A stretch of DNA of 64,000 nt from Marinobacter salarius (GCF_032922745.1 NZ_CP136693.1:248001-312000), one strand, 5' to 3'. Counted from the stretch's first letter, positions 35,875-45,469 are shown. Numbers and translations are program-made. The notes: a model not told the origin generated them from the letters alone.

Positions 35875-36630
35875 ATGAGCAAACAAGCGCAGCCCACCAA
35901 AAGCCCGAACCGAGCCGAGAAGAAACGGACGGGGGCGACAAGCGACACCATATACGCCCACATGTTCGACGCTATTCTTGAGCATCGCCTGGCCCCGGGA
36001 ACCAAATTGAGCGAAGAGGCGTTGGGAGAAATTTTTGGAGTCAGCCGCACGATTATCCGGCGGGAGCTGTCACAGCTGGCACATGAGGGTGTCGTTTCCA
36101 TTCGCCCCAACCGGGGCGCGATGGTGGCCAGCCCAAGCGTGGAGGAAGCTCGCCAGATTCTCTACGCAAGGCGTTTGGTCGAACGTGCCATCACAGAGCT
36201 TGCCGTTCAGCACGCCACTGAAGAACAGATCGATGAGCTGCGGGAGATGGTGACAGAGGAGCATGATTGCTTCGCCCGCGGGGATCGGGGCGCCGGCATT
36301 CGCTTGTCTGGCGAGTTCCACCTGAAACTGGCCGAGGCGGCAAACAACGCCCCCTTCGTTGGCTTCCAGCGCAGCCTGGTTTCGCAGACCTCACTGATCA
36401 TCGCCCAATACGAAAAGGGAACCCGTTCGCACTGCTCCTATGATGAGCACAACCAGCTACTGGATGCGATATCCGCCCGTGACACCGACAAAGCCGTTTC
36501 GTTGATGATGCATCACATGGATCATATCGATGCGAAACTGAACTTTGATAACGAAAGCACAACCGATGACCTGCATGCGGTGTTTTCACACATCGGTTTT
36601 GCCCGGAAAAAAGCCGGCACCAAACAATAA
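35875..36630 (+). CDS. GntR/FCD family regulator, probable purine-degradation regulator
   Basis: 251 residues from the ATG at 35875; the same frame is open upstream across terminators, so earlier starts are rejected. The winged helix-turn-helix spans about 25-95 (HMFDAILEHRLAPGTKLSEE, FGVSRTIIRREL, VSIRPNRGAMVASPS). The C-terminal all-helical FCD domain has metal or ligand-site residues in HDCFARGD, FHLKLAEAA and the HHMDHID segment. It stands beside uraD and the glycerate kinase gene. FCD proteins bind GTATAC-like palindromes, and such palindromes recur before purine genes here; the effector is likely a pathway intermediate such as allantoin or glyoxylate. This link is inference. Confidence 0.85.
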   Translation: MSKQAQPTKSPNRAEKKRTGATSDTIYAHMFDAILEHRLAPGTKLSEEALGEIFGVSRTIIRRELSQLAHEGVVSIRPNRGAMVASPSVEEARQILYARRLVERAITELAVQHATEEQIDELREMVTEEHDCFARGDRGAGIRLSGEFHLKLAEAANNAPFVGFQRSLVSQTSLIIAQYEKGTRSHCSYDEHNQLLDAISARDTDKAVSLMMHHMDHIDAKLNFDNESTTDDLHAVFSHIGFARKKAGTKQ

Positions 36631-36683
36631 GGCCCTGCCACGGTATCCGCGTACAGGACCGATATTAGTGCTCGGTGCTTCCC

Positions 36684-37997
36684 TCACATGGACTTCGGAA
36701 GCACCAGAATGGCCCGAAAATCATTAACATTGGTGCGAGTCGGACCCGTGATGATCAAGCCATCAAGCGCCTCAAAAAAGCTGTAGGCGTCGTTGCGGGC
36801 GAGATAGGTGGCAGGGTCAAGCTTCAGGGCCTGAACCCGCGACCAGTCATTGGGTCCGAAAATGGCGCCGGCGTTATCCTCGGAGCCATCAATACCGTCC
36901 GTGTCGATGGCCAAAGCGTGAATATTGGACGCTCCCTGAAGGACCGAGATGGCACCCAGGAGGTATTCGACGTTGCGACCTCCTCGCCCTTCACCGGACA
37001 CCGTAACGCTGGTCTCGCCGCCTGAAAGGATCAACAGAGGTTCTTTGAGGTCTTTTTGCAGCTTCAACGCCATTGTCGCGTGCTCACCTCCGAGCTCCCT
37101 CGATTCTCCTTCAAGATCGTCACCTAACACTCGAACATCCACACCGGCCAGATTTGCGGACGCTTCGGCGGCCCGAAGTGCATCACAGGCCCTGGCCTGA
37201 ACGATCGTGCGGTCAAGTCCAAATTCGGGTGAATGCGGCTTGGGGGCAGTATCGTCGCTGACCAGGTGGCTGCGCACAGCCTCTGGAATATCAATGGAGT
37301 ACCGCTCCAGTATTTCCAGGGCATCCATTGGCGTTGTCGCATCTGGAATGGTCGGCCCTGAGGCGATAAGCGCAGGATCGTCGCCGGGCACATCGGAAAT
37401 CAGGTAGGTAATCACCCTCGCCGGATGGGCAGCGACAGCCAGGCGCCCACCCTTGACGCGCGAAAGGTGGCGCCGCACCGTGTTGATCTCCCGGATCGGG
37501 GCCCCGCAACGCAACAGCGTCTTGTTGATGGCCTGCTTTTGCTGCAGTGTCAGCCCTGGCGCCGGCAGCGTCATGAGTGCGGAACCGCCACCGGAAATCA
37601 AAGCGACAACAAGATCATTCTCGGTCAGCCCGGCCACCGACTCGAGCATACGCTGGGCAGCCTTCTCGCCCAATTCGTCCGGCATGGGATGAGAAGCTTC
37701 CAATACCTCAATGTGACGACATTCCGCACCGTGTCCATACCGGGTAACAACGAGGCCGGAAAGGTCGGCGTCATCGTAGGTATCAGCCCACGTGCGCTCG
37801 AAGGCCGCAGCCATTGCCGCCGCCGCTTTGCCAGCCCCAATCACGACGGTACGTCCGGCCGGGCGCGGCGGTAGCTGGCCAGCCGAAAGCAGCGTATCGG
37901 GATGCACGGCGGAGACCGCCGTTGCGGCAAGCTGCCTGAGCCAGACATTCACTTCTGTCGGATGATCAAAGGACAGCGAATTGGACAGGGCGTGCAT
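36684..37997 (-). CDS. Glycerate 2-kinase (MOFRL family)
   Basis: Phosphorylates D-glycerate to 2-phosphoglycerate, joining the glyoxylate branch to glycolysis. 437 residues: an N-terminal domain with VVIGAGKAAAAMA near residue 52, LISGGGSALM near 136, and a C-terminal MOFRL domain with LSGGETSVTV, GRGGRNVEYLLG and IDTDGIDGSEDNAGA. GAGGAG precedes the ATG. It is the last gene of the - strand block that starts at puuE. Confidence 0.93.
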   Translation of the reverse strand: MHALSNSLSFDHPTEVNVWLRQLAATAVSAVHPDTLLSAGQLPPRPAGRTVVIGAGKAAAAMAAAFERTWADTYDDADLSGLVVTRYGHGAECRHIEVLEASHPMPDELGEKAAQRMLESVAGLTENDLVVALISGGGSALMTLPAPGLTLQQKQAINKTLLRCGAPIREINTVRRHLSRVKGGRLAVAAHPARVITYLISDVPGDDPALIASGPTIPDATTPMDALEILERYSIDIPEAVRSHLVSDDTAPKPHSPEFGLDRTIVQARACDALRAAEASANLAGVDVRVLGDDLEGESRELGGEHATMALKLQKDLKEPLLILSGGETSVTVSGEGRGGRNVEYLLGAISVLQGASNIHALAIDTDGIDGSEDNAGAIFGPNDWSRVQALKLDPATYLARNDAYSFFEALDGLIITGPTRTNVNDFRAILVLPKSM

Positions 37998-38068
37998 CTG
38001 CGGCTCCTCGCAACGGATAGAAACTAAAGAAATGACGTGGTACGCCAGCGCGCCCCCAATCGCGCCCT

Positions 38069-38099
38069 AATGGCCGGTGCCGAATCGACACCGGCCATT
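38069..38099. other. Perfect hairpin between glycerate kinase and reductase genes
   Basis: AATGGCCGGTG and CACCGGCCATT form a perfect 11-bp stem with a 9-nt loop. No T run follows on either strand. It is probably an mRNA stability or processing element in the operon, or a weak terminator. Confidence 0.5.
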
Positions 38100-38127
38100 G
38101 GGTCTGAGTGCTGCGCCGGCGGCTTAA

Positions 38128-39015
38128 CTAGGCACCAATTTCGTGGTCCGCCAGTTTTTCCAGGGCCTTCACAATACCCGCGTGATCCCAATCCGCGCCG
38201 TTGTTCGCGGCGCAGGCCTGGAACAGTTGCTGGGCATTGGCGGTGCCAGGCAGCGACAGATTCAGGCTGCGTGCACTTTCCAGAGCCAGGTTGAGATCCT
38301 TCTGGTGCAGGCGAATGCGGAAGCCTGGGTCAAAGGTACGCTTGATCATGCGCTCTCCGTGCACGTCGAGGATCTTCGACTGGGCCAGACCACCCAGCAG
38401 GGCCTCACGCACTTTCGTCACATCCGCTCCGGCTTTCGATGCGAAAAGCAGGCCCTCAGATGCGGCCTGGATGGTCAGCGCTACGACGATCTGGTTAGCG
38501 ACTTTGCAGATCTGACCGGCGCCGTGCTCGCCAATATGGGTGATGGTCTTGCCCATTACCTCAAGGACGGGCAGGGCCCGGTTAAAGCCTTCATTGGTAC
38601 CACCCACCATAATGGTCAGGGTTGCGTTAACAGCGCCACCCTCACCACCAGACACCGGAGCGTCGACGTACTCACCGCCAGCCTCGGTAATGCGCTTGGC
38701 AAATGCCTGGGTGGGGATCGGCGCAATGGAGCTCATGTCAATGACCAGCGTACCGGGCTGGAGGCCTTCAACAATGCCGGCCTCGCCAAGCAGCACTTCC
38801 TCAACATCGGGGGTGTCCGGCACCATGGTGATGATAATCTCGGCCTGTTCCGCAACCGCCTTGGGGCTATCAACTTCTTTCGTACCCTTGGCCGCCAGGC
38901 CTTCGTCCAGGGTGCCGTGCTTAACGTAGGTCACCAGCTCGTGGCCCGCTTCCAGCAGATGGCCGGCCATGGGCCGACCCATAATCCCGAGACCAATAAA
39001 TCCGATCTTGCTCAT
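38128..39015 (-). CDS. glxR: 2-hydroxy-3-oxopropionate (tartronate semialdehyde) reductase
   Basis: Reduces tartronate semialdehyde to D-glycerate with NAD(P)H. 295 residues with the beta-hydroxyacid dehydrogenase motifs: GFIGLGIMGRPMAGHL at residues 5-20, VDAPVSGGEGGA near 117, the catalytic Lys in QICKVANQIVV near 170, and HQKDLNLAL near 238. AAGGAGAGG precedes the ATG. Position next to gcl and hydroxypyruvate isomerase supports the GlxR/GarR assignment. Confidence 0.93.
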   Translation of the reverse strand: MSKIGFIGLGIMGRPMAGHLLEAGHELVTYVKHGTLDEGLAAKGTKEVDSPKAVAEQAEIIITMVPDTPDVEEVLLGEAGIVEGLQPGTLVIDMSSIAPIPTQAFAKRITEAGGEYVDAPVSGGEGGAVNATLTIMVGGTNEGFNRALPVLEVMGKTITHIGEHGAGQICKVANQIVVALTIQAASEGLLFASKAGADVTKVREALLGGLAQSKILDVHGERMIKRTFDPGFRIRLHQKDLNLALESARSLNLSLPGTANAQQLFQACAANNGADWDHAGIVKALEKLADHEIGA

Positions 39016-39054
39016 AATCCTCTCCTTACTTACTAACTTTCTTGTTGAATGACC

Positions 39055-39831
39055 TTATCGTGCGTTGTCCAGCCAGCCGAGCCCTTCCAGCGTCGTCGCC
39101 GCAGGCTTGTACTCGCAGCCGATCCACCCCTGGTAGCCCAGGCGATCAAGATGGCCGAACAGGAACGGGTAATTGATCTCCCCCGTGCCGGGTTCGTGGC
39201 GCCCTGGATTGTCCGCCAGCTGCACATGGCCGATTTTCGAAAGGTGCTTTTCGATGGTCGGGGCCAGGTCGCCCTCCATGATCTGCATGTGATAGATGTC
39301 GTATTGCAGTTGCAGATTGTCGCTGCCCACTTCCTCAAACAACGCCAGGGCCTGCTCCGTCCGGTTGAGGAAGAAGCCGGGGATGTCCCGGGTATTGATG
39401 GGTTCAGCGAGCAACAGGATGCCTGCCGCTTTCAGTTTTTCGGCGGCGAAGCGCAGGTTGTCGATCAGGGTTCGACGGGCCTGTTCTTCGCTTACCGTGT
39501 TTGGTCGGATACCTGCCAGACAATTCAGTTGCTTGCACCCGAGCACGGTGGCGTAGTCAATGGCCAGATCCACGCCTTCACGAAACTCGTCGACCCGATC
39601 CGGGTGGCAGGCAATACCGCGCTCACCAGCCGCCCAGTCCCCTGCGGGAAGGTTGTGCAACACCTGGGTAAGCCCATGGGCATCCAGCTGCTTTTTAATG
39701 TCTGCCGCGGGGTAATCGTAGGGGAAGAGATACTCTACGCCCTGAAAGCCTGCCGACGCGGCGGCCTGGAAGCGGTCGAGAAAATCCTCCTCGGTGAACA
39801 GCATGCTTAGATTCGCTGCAAACTTAGGCAT
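39055..39831 (-). CDS. hyi: Hydroxypyruvate isomerase
   Basis: A 258-residue TIM-barrel enzyme that interconverts hydroxypyruvate and tartronate semialdehyde. MPKFAANLSMLFTE is the standard start, with AGGAG 8 nt before the ATG at 39831; the frame extends 20 codons further without support. LLLAEPINTRDIPGFFL carries the catalytic Glu, and the second Glu is in IGCEYKPA near residue 240. QYDIYHMQIMEGD holds metal ligands. Confidence 0.93.
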   Translation of the reverse strand: MPKFAANLSMLFTEEDFLDRFQAAASAGFQGVEYLFPYDYPAADIKKQLDAHGLTQVLHNLPAGDWAAGERGIACHPDRVDEFREGVDLAIDYATVLGCKQLNCLAGIRPNTVSEEQARRTLIDNLRFAAEKLKAAGILLLAEPINTRDIPGFFLNRTEQALALFEEVGSDNLQLQYDIYHMQIMEGDLAPTIEKHLSKIGHVQLADNPGRHEPGTGEINYPFLFGHLDRLGYQGWIGCEYKPAATTLEGLGWLDNAR

Positions 39832-39917
39832 TTTGGGTCTCCTACTCGTCCATTTTTGGGTCTTCGCCCCCTCTACCTGTTGCTTTCCCACAGGCCGGGG
39901 GCGATTGATTGCGTTGC

Positions 39918-41693
39918 TTAGGTCAGGCTGGCAATTGAGGTCGGCGCATCGGTGACGTTCTCTACCAGTGCTTCGAACTCGTTAACACCGTCAAGGTCGG
40001 TCCCCATCGCAATGTTGGTCACACGCTCAAGGATGATCTCGACCACCACCGGTACCCGGTGTTCGTGCATCAGTTGCCGCGCCTGTACAAACGCCGGGCC
40101 AATGTCATCAGGCTTGGTGACCCGCAACGCCTTGCAACCAAGGCCCTCGACAACCGAGACGTGATCAACGCCATAGTCGTTTATCTCGGGGCAGTTAACG
40201 TTCTCGAATGACAGCTGCACGCAGTAGTCCATTTCGAAACCACGTTGCGCCTGACGGATCAGCCCCAGATACGAGTTGTTCACGAGGACATGGATATAGG
40301 GCAGCTTGAACTGCGCCCCGGCAGCCAACTCCTCAACCATGAACTGGAAGTCGTAGTCCCCGGAGAGAGCGACGACCTCGGCCTCGGGATCGGCACGGCA
40401 TACACCCAGGGCAGCTGGAATGGTCCAGCCCAACGGCCCGGCCTGACCGCAGTTGATCCAGTGCCGCGGCTTGTACACGTGCAGGAACTGGGCTCCGGCG
40501 ATCTGGGACAGACCAATGGCGGTCACGTACCGGACATTCTTGCCGAACACTTTGTTCATCTCTTCGTAGACGCGCTGCGGCTTGACCGGCACGTCGTCGA
40601 AGTGAGTCTTGCGCAGCAGTGTCTGCTTGCGCTCCTGGCATTTCTGGGCCCAGGCTCCGCGATCCTTGAGTTTGCCTTCAGCGCGCCACTCCTTGGCCAC
40701 GGTAATGAAGAGTTCCAGCGCCGCCTTGGCATCAGAGACAATCCCATAATCCGGCCCGAAGATACGGCCGATCTGGGTGGGCTCGATGTCAACATGAACA
40801 AACTTCCGGTCCTTGGTATAGGCCTCGATGTTACCGGTGTGCCGGTTCGCCCAGCGGTTACCGATACCCATCACGAAGTCGGACGCGAGCATGGTGGCGT
40901 TGCCATAGCGATGGGACGTCTGGAGCCCCACCATGCCGGCCATCAATGGATGGTCATCGGGAATCGTCCCCCAGCCCATCAAGGTCGGAACCACGGGAAC
41001 ACCCGTAAGCTCTGCAAACTCAACCAGAAGGTCGCTCGCATCACTGTTGATAACGCCGCCACCGGCAACCAGCAGGGGCTTGTCAGCCTCGTTCAGCAAG
41101 GTCAGCGCTTTCTCGATCTGCGCCCGTGAAGCCGACGGCTTGTAGGCAGGCAACGATTCGTAGGTGTCCGGATCAAATTCGATCTCGCTCATCTGTACAT
41201 CGATGGGCAGGTCAATCAGAACGGGACCAGGACGGGAGCTGCGCATCAACTGGAACGCCTGCTGGAACGCCCGCGGCACCTGGGCCGGCTCAAGGACGGT
41301 AACCGCCCATTTGGTCACCGGGCCGGCGATAGCCTGGATGTTCACCGCCTGGAAGTCTTCCTTGTGCAGCTTGCTGCGCGGCGCCTGCCCAGTGATGCAG
41401 AGAATGGGTATGGAGTCGCCCGTGGCAGAGTACAGCCCGGTGATCATGTCGGTGCCGGCAGGCCCTGACGTTCCGATGCAGACACCGATGTTGCCTGCTT
41501 TTGTGCGGGTGTAACCCTCTGCCATATGAGAGGCCCCCTCCACGTGGCGCGCAAGGACATGGTCAACTCCTCCAACCTTGCGCATGGCGGAATAGAACGG
41601 GTTAATCGCCGCTCCGGGCACTCCAAAGGCAATGTCGATACCTTCTTTCTTCAAAACGTGAACAGCGGCTTCTGCTGCGGTCATGCGAGTCAT
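39918..41693 (-). CDS. gcl: Glyoxylate carboligase
   Basis: Condenses two glyoxylate to tartronate semialdehyde and CO2. A 591-residue ThDP enzyme. It has Val51 in LARHVEGASH where other ThDP enzymes carry a catalytic Glu; this Val is the hallmark of Gcl. An FAD-binding middle domain and the ThDP motif GDYDFQFMVEELAAG with a following NNSYLGLIRQ complete the family pattern. GGAGG precedes the ATG. First of the glyoxylate-to-glycerate genes. Confidence 0.96.
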   Translation of the reverse strand: MTRMTAAEAAVHVLKKEGIDIAFGVPGAAINPFYSAMRKVGGVDHVLARHVEGASHMAEGYTRTKAGNIGVCIGTSGPAGTDMITGLYSATGDSIPILCITGQAPRSKLHKEDFQAVNIQAIAGPVTKWAVTVLEPAQVPRAFQQAFQLMRSSRPGPVLIDLPIDVQMSEIEFDPDTYESLPAYKPSASRAQIEKALTLLNEADKPLLVAGGGVINSDASDLLVEFAELTGVPVVPTLMGWGTIPDDHPLMAGMVGLQTSHRYGNATMLASDFVMGIGNRWANRHTGNIEAYTKDRKFVHVDIEPTQIGRIFGPDYGIVSDAKAALELFITVAKEWRAEGKLKDRGAWAQKCQERKQTLLRKTHFDDVPVKPQRVYEEMNKVFGKNVRYVTAIGLSQIAGAQFLHVYKPRHWINCGQAGPLGWTIPAALGVCRADPEAEVVALSGDYDFQFMVEELAAGAQFKLPYIHVLVNNSYLGLIRQAQRGFEMDYCVQLSFENVNCPEINDYGVDHVSVVEGLGCKALRVTKPDDIGPAFVQARQLMHEHRVPVVVEIILERVTNIAMGTDLDGVNEFEALVENVTDAPTSIASLT

Positions 41694-41803
41694 GGTGTTT
41701 CCTCCGAAGTAAGATTGTTCTTGTATTCGAGGCGAAGCTCGTCCCGGCGCTTGAAACTTAGGAGCACCGTCGGTAAAGGTTGAATGGAAATTCAGCCGGT
41801 AGA

Positions 41804-42301
41804 TCAGTCAGATAGGTCGAGGAGCACACGCACCTCCATTCCGTACTCGTCGCAGTTGTTCCCCGAGCCGCCGCGATCGATAACCAGGAATTCGCCTTCC
41901 CGATCCAACACCGACTGCACGGCGTGCCAGGTACCCGCGCGGTAATTCACTCCCTGGAAACCATCGGTGACAAAGGCGCGAACTTCATCAGGGCTGATCG
42001 TGTCGCCTGGGGGTGCGACAACAACCAGGAATCGCTCCTCGTGCAGAGGCATAAAGGCCTGGCTGCCTTGCGGGTGGCGCTCCAGGAACGACAGCTCCAG
42101 CGGTAACGTCACCGGCTGGCTGACAAAAATACTCACCAGAACCCGCGCCTCATCACCGAGCAGCTCCACTTTCGCCAGATCATGGTGGCGCTGGGTGCGC
42201 CCCGCATTGATGGGAAAGGAGTCAGCCGTGCGCCGGTCAATAACATCCCCGAATTCGGCGAATGCCTCCGGGCTCAACGGTTGTGCTTTGAGTTCCAGCA
42301 T
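41804..42301 (-). CDS. allA: Ureidoglycolate lyase
   Basis: Splits S-ureidoglycolate into glyoxylate and urea. 165 residues, cupin-like fold: FGDVIDRR near residue 18, INAGRTQRHHDLAKVEL near 36, ERHPQGSQAFMPL near 80, and GTWHAVQSVLDREGEFLVIDRGG near 125. It sits between allE and gcl in the same direction, giving the exact step that joins the ureide branch to glyoxylate use. Confidence 0.93.
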   Translation of the reverse strand: MLELKAQPLSPEAFAEFGDVIDRRTADSFPINAGRTQRHHDLAKVELLGDEARVLVSIFVSQPVTLPLELSFLERHPQGSQAFMPLHEERFLVVVAPPGDTISPDEVRAFVTDGFQGVNYRAGTWHAVQSVLDREGEFLVIDRGGSGNNCDEYGMEVRVLLDLSD

Positions 42302-42321
42302 AAAAATGTCCTCGTCTCAGC

Positions 42322-43173
42322 TCAGCGCGAACCGAATCCGCTGAGTTTCATGTGCCGGTTCACGTCCTTGTAAAGCAGGTAACGGAACGGCCCCGGCCCA
42401 CCGGCATAGCACGCTTGCGGGCAGAAGGCGCGAAGCCACATGTAGTCACCCGCCTCCACTTCAACCCAATCCTGGTTGAGGTGATAAACCGCCTTCCCTT
42501 CCAGCACGTAAAGGCCATGTTCCATCACGTGGGTCTCGGCAAATGGAATGACTCCGCCGGGCTGGAAATTGACAATGTTGACGTGCATGTCATGTCGAAT
42601 GTCCTGCGGATCAACAAAGCGTGTTGTCGTCCAGCGCCCCTCAGTTCCCGGCATCTCGGTGGGCGTTATGTCCGTCTCATTGGTGACAAAAGCTTCAGGC
42701 ACCTCAATACCGTCCACATGCTCGTAGGCTTTTCGCACCCAGTGAAAACGCAGCGGCGCATCGCTCTCGTTCAACAACTGCCAGGAGGCACCCGGCGGGA
42801 TAAAGGCATAGCCGCCCTCTTGCATCCGGTGTTGTTGGCCGGCGATGGTCAGGGTCATCTCGCCTTCAACCACAAACAGAACCCCTTCCGCGCAAGCGTC
42901 CAGCTCTGGTCGCGAGCTGCCGCCCCCAGGGGACACTTCCATGATGTACTGGGAGAACGTTTCGGCGAATCCAGACAGCGGGCGTGAAAGCACCCAAAGC
43001 CGGGTTTTTTCCCAATGCGGCAAGGCACTGGCGACGATATCCCGCATCACGCCCCTGGGAATGATGGCGTAGGCTTCGGTAAAAACCGCACGGTCAGACA
43101 ACAACTGGGTCTGAGGTGGATGCCCGCCAGCGGGAGCGTAATACGTAGGTTTGTTCACAGATCGATTGCTCAT
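42322..43173 (-). CDS. allE: (S)-ureidoglycine aminohydrolase
   Basis: Converts S-ureidoglycine to S-ureidoglycolate and ammonia. 283 residues from the ATG at 43173 (AAGGAG 7 nt upstream). It is a double-cupin protein: ALPHWEKTRLWVLSRPLSGFAETF and SPGGGSSRPELDACAEGVLFVVEG in the first half, and the metal-binding ETHVMEHGLYVLEGKAVYHL in the second. Its start overlaps the puuE stop by 4 bases. Confidence 0.92.
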   Translation of the reverse strand: MSNRSVNKPTYYAPAGGHPPQTQLLSDRAVFTEAYAIIPRGVMRDIVASALPHWEKTRLWVLSRPLSGFAETFSQYIMEVSPGGGSSRPELDACAEGVLFVVEGEMTLTIAGQQHRMQEGGYAFIPPGASWQLLNESDAPLRFHWVRKAYEHVDGIEVPEAFVTNETDITPTEMPGTEGRWTTTRFVDPQDIRHDMHVNIVNFQPGGVIPFAETHVMEHGLYVLEGKAVYHLNQDWVEVEAGDYMWLRAFCPQACYAGGPGPFRYLLYKDVNRHMKLSGFGSR

Positions 43174-44120
43174 TGCTGCTCCTTGGATGAGAGCGGGTGG
43201 TGGTGCTCGGCCCAATGGCGAGCAATATCCACACGTCTCGTAACCCAGACACGATCATGGGCTTCTATGTGATCGAGGAATCGCTGCAGGGCCCGGAAGC
43301 GTCCCGGCCGGCCAACCAGCCGACAGTGGAGACCAACAGACAGCATTTTTGGCGAGTCCTCACCCTCGGCATAAAGCACGTCGAAGGCATCCCGTAAATA
43401 CTGGTAAAAGTCCTCTCCGGTACCGAAGCCTTGCGCTGAAGCGAAGCGCATGTCATTGGTGTCCAGGGCATAAGGCACTACCAGGTGGTTGTGCATTTCG
43501 CCCTCACTATCGTACTGACGGGTCCAGAACGGCAGATCGTCCCCGTAGTAATCGCTGTCGTAGAGAAAGCTGCCTTCGTCCAGCACCAGACGGCGCGTGT
43601 TCTCGCTGTCGCGACCGGTATACCACCCTGCCGGTTTCTCACCGTATAAAGCCTCGAAGATCTCGATGGCCCGGCGCATGTGCGCGCGCTCTATACCTTC
43701 CGGAATATTCTGGTAGTGAATCCAGCGCCAACCGTGACAGGCAACCTCATGCCCCAGCTCTTTAAACGCATGGGCAAGCTCGGGGTGCCGCTCAAGGGCC
43801 ATCGCCACGCCAAATACCGTCAGCGGCATGCCGCGGCGCTGAAACTCCTTCAGTACCCGCCATACCCCTGCCCGCGAGCCGTACTCATAGATTGACTCCA
43901 TGCTCATGTGCCGGCTTGGGTAGGCCTCAGCCCCGGCGATTTCGGACAGGAACTGCTCCGAATGCGTATCGCCATGCAGGACGCAGTTCTCCGCACCTTC
44001 CTCGTAATTGAGAACGAACTGCACGGCAATGCGTGCCCGGCCAGGCCAATTTGCATGGGGAGGCTCAGAACCGTAACCAATCAGGTCTCGGGGGTAATGG
44101 TCTGGATTAGCCGGATTCAT
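43170..44120 (-). CDS. puuE: Allantoinase, PuuE type
   Basis: Hydrolyses allantoin to allantoate without the amidohydrolase fold; PuuE is a polysaccharide-deacetylase-like enzyme. 316 residues from the ATG at 44120 (AAGGAAG upstream; a TTG at 44141 is less likely). Features are RDLIGYGSEPPHANWPGRAR at the N-terminus, NYEEGAENCVLHGD, RHMSMESIYEYGSRAGVWR, ACHGWRWIHYQ and GWYTGRDSENTRRLV. First gene of a - strand block running to the glycerate kinase; two GTATAC-type boxes precede it. Confidence 0.94.
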   Translation of the reverse strand: MNPANPDHYPRDLIGYGSEPPHANWPGRARIAVQFVLNYEEGAENCVLHGDTHSEQFLSEIAGAEAYPSRHMSMESIYEYGSRAGVWRVLKEFQRRGMPLTVFGVAMALERHPELAHAFKELGHEVACHGWRWIHYQNIPEGIERAHMRRAIEIFEALYGEKPAGWYTGRDSENTRRLVLDEGSFLYDSDYYGDDLPFWTRQYDSEGEMHNHLVVPYALDTNDMRFASAQGFGTGEDFYQYLRDAFDVLYAEGEDSPKMLSVGLHCRLVGRPGRFRALQRFLDHIEAHDRVWVTRRVDIARHWAEHHHPLSSKEQQ

Positions 44121-44183
44121 CAAGCAACTTCCTTCTTCCAATCCGTTTGGCAGGCCGTTGGTACCAGCTCGCCCTCAATATGA

Positions 44184-44214
44184 ATTGTATACTTAAATAT
44201 ACTATATTGTATCC
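44184..44214. promoter_or_regulatory. Two ATTGTAT half-sites in front of puuE
   Basis: ATTGTATAC (44184-44192) and ATTGTATCC (44206-44214) are direct repeats 22 bases apart, about two helical turns, in the A/T-rich promoter region of puuE. They match the half-site of the palindromes near uraD and the NCS2 permease. Confidence 0.5.
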
Positions 44215-44230
44215 AACATGAACGCAACAC

Positions 44231-45469
44231 TCATTCACCCCAGTTCTTGATGATTTCGCGTTCTTCTTCGGTCATGTTCGTGGCGTTGCCCAACGGCATG
44301 TATCCGTTCGCCACAACCTCCTGGATCTTGGCCTGATGGCTGAGGATCTGATCAACCGCATCAAACGCAAATCCCGCCGGCGGAGCCGAAAACGCCGGGT
44401 TCTCAGGTTGCTTCGAATGGCATCCCGCACAGTGCTGTTCAATGGTCGCGCCCACGTTGGCAGCAAGGGGGGATTCACTTGTCTCATGCGTCGTCGTATT
44501 GGGCTCGGCGTTTGCCTGAGCCGTTGCCACCTGGGACTCTCCCGTGGGCGCGGCCACCCAGAACGTCAGCAGGATCAGCACACCACCGGCCAGAAGGTAG
44601 GAAGGTTGGGTTTTGCCCGCATGCATCAGTACAAAGAACTGGCGGATAACGGCGCCGGCAAATATGAGCAGCGACATGACCAACCATGCCTGAGCCTCTG
44701 TATAGGCGAAGGCGTAGTGATTACTGATCATCAACAGAACGACGGGAAGCGTGAAGTAGGTATTGTGGACAGAGCGTTGTTTACCGCGCTTGCCATCAAT
44801 CGGATTGGGCTCCTCGCCCGCCTTCATGGCATCGACCATGCGGCGCTGGCCCGGAATGATCCAGAAGAAAACGTTCGCGGACATGGCTGTTGCCATGACA
44901 GCACCGGTCAGAAGGAACGCAGCACGGCCAGCAAACAATTGAGTGCTTACATAGGCAACTATGACAAGCAGCACCCCAACCGCAATACTCAGAATGCCGT
45001 CCCGCTCCATGTTCGGGCTTATGCGCTTGCACAGCTCATTGTATACAACCCACCCGAATACCAGGAAAAGCACCGCCGCAACGTTGGTCTGCCATCCACT
45101 TAACTCAGCCGCCCACTGCCAACTGCTATTGGTGTTCACCAGGTAGAAGCCTGGGTTGACCATGTAGAGAATAACGAACAGCGCGAAACCCGACAGCCAG
45201 GTGGTGTACGATTTCCAGAACGACCAATGCAGGTCGGCAGGCAAGGTACCCGGACTGGTGGCGTACTTTTGGTTGTGATAGAAACCGCCCCCATGCACAG
45301 CCCACATCTCACCAAGAACCCCCTTCTTTTTGCAGTTTTCGGCCTGTGGCGGCTTGAGTCTGTTATCCAGCATCACGAAGTAGATTGACTCACCAATCCA
45401 CGCAATCGCCGCAATCACATGCAGCCACCGCAACATGAAATTCACAAAATCCAGAATGTAAGCTTCCAT
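44231..45469 (-). CDS. puuD: Urate hydroxylase PuuD with C-terminal cytochrome c domain
   Basis: A membrane-bound urate oxidase that makes 5-hydroxyisourate and does not release H2O2. 412 residues: about eight transmembrane helices of the DUF989 type (FMLRWLHVIAAIAWIGESIYF, WLSGFALFVILYMV, NVFFWIIPGQRRMVDAMKAGEEP, NHYAFAYTEAQAW), a linker, then a cytochrome c domain with the haem site CAGCH near residue 345 and Met ligand in NGYMPLGNATNMT. Electrons should go to the respiratory chain. The next enzyme, UraH, is encoded immediately upstream on the same strand. Confidence 0.95.
   Translation of the reverse strand: MEAYILDFVNFMLRWLHVIAAIAWIGESIYFVMLDNRLKPPQAENCKKKGVLGEMWAVHGGGFYHNQKYATSPGTLPADLHWSFWKSYTTWLSGFALFVILYMVNPGFYLVNTNSSWQWAAELSGWQTNVAAVLFLVFGWVVYNELCKRISPNMERDGILSIAVGVLLVIVAYVSTQLFAGRAAFLLTGAVMATAMSANVFFWIIPGQRRMVDAMKAGEEPNPIDGKRGKQRSVHNTYFTLPVVLLMISNHYAFAYTEAQAWLVMSLLIFAGAVIRQFFVLMHAGKTQPSYLLAGGVLILLTFWVAAPTGESQVATAQANAEPNTTTHETSESPLAANVGATIEQHCAGCHSKQPENPAFSAPPAGFAFDAVDQILSHQAKIQEVVANGYMPLGNATNMTEEEREIIKNWGE

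Noticed and set aside
35543..35878. Open frame of 111 codons on the + strand upstream of gntR
   Set aside because: It runs through two factor-independent terminators and has no domain; treated as non-coding control DNA.
38143..39036. 297-codon + strand frame opposite glxR
   Set aside because: Mirror of a well-conserved reductase gene with a clear ribosome site.
40245..41129. 294-codon + strand frame opposite gcl
   Set aside because: Mirror of the glyoxylate carboligase gene.
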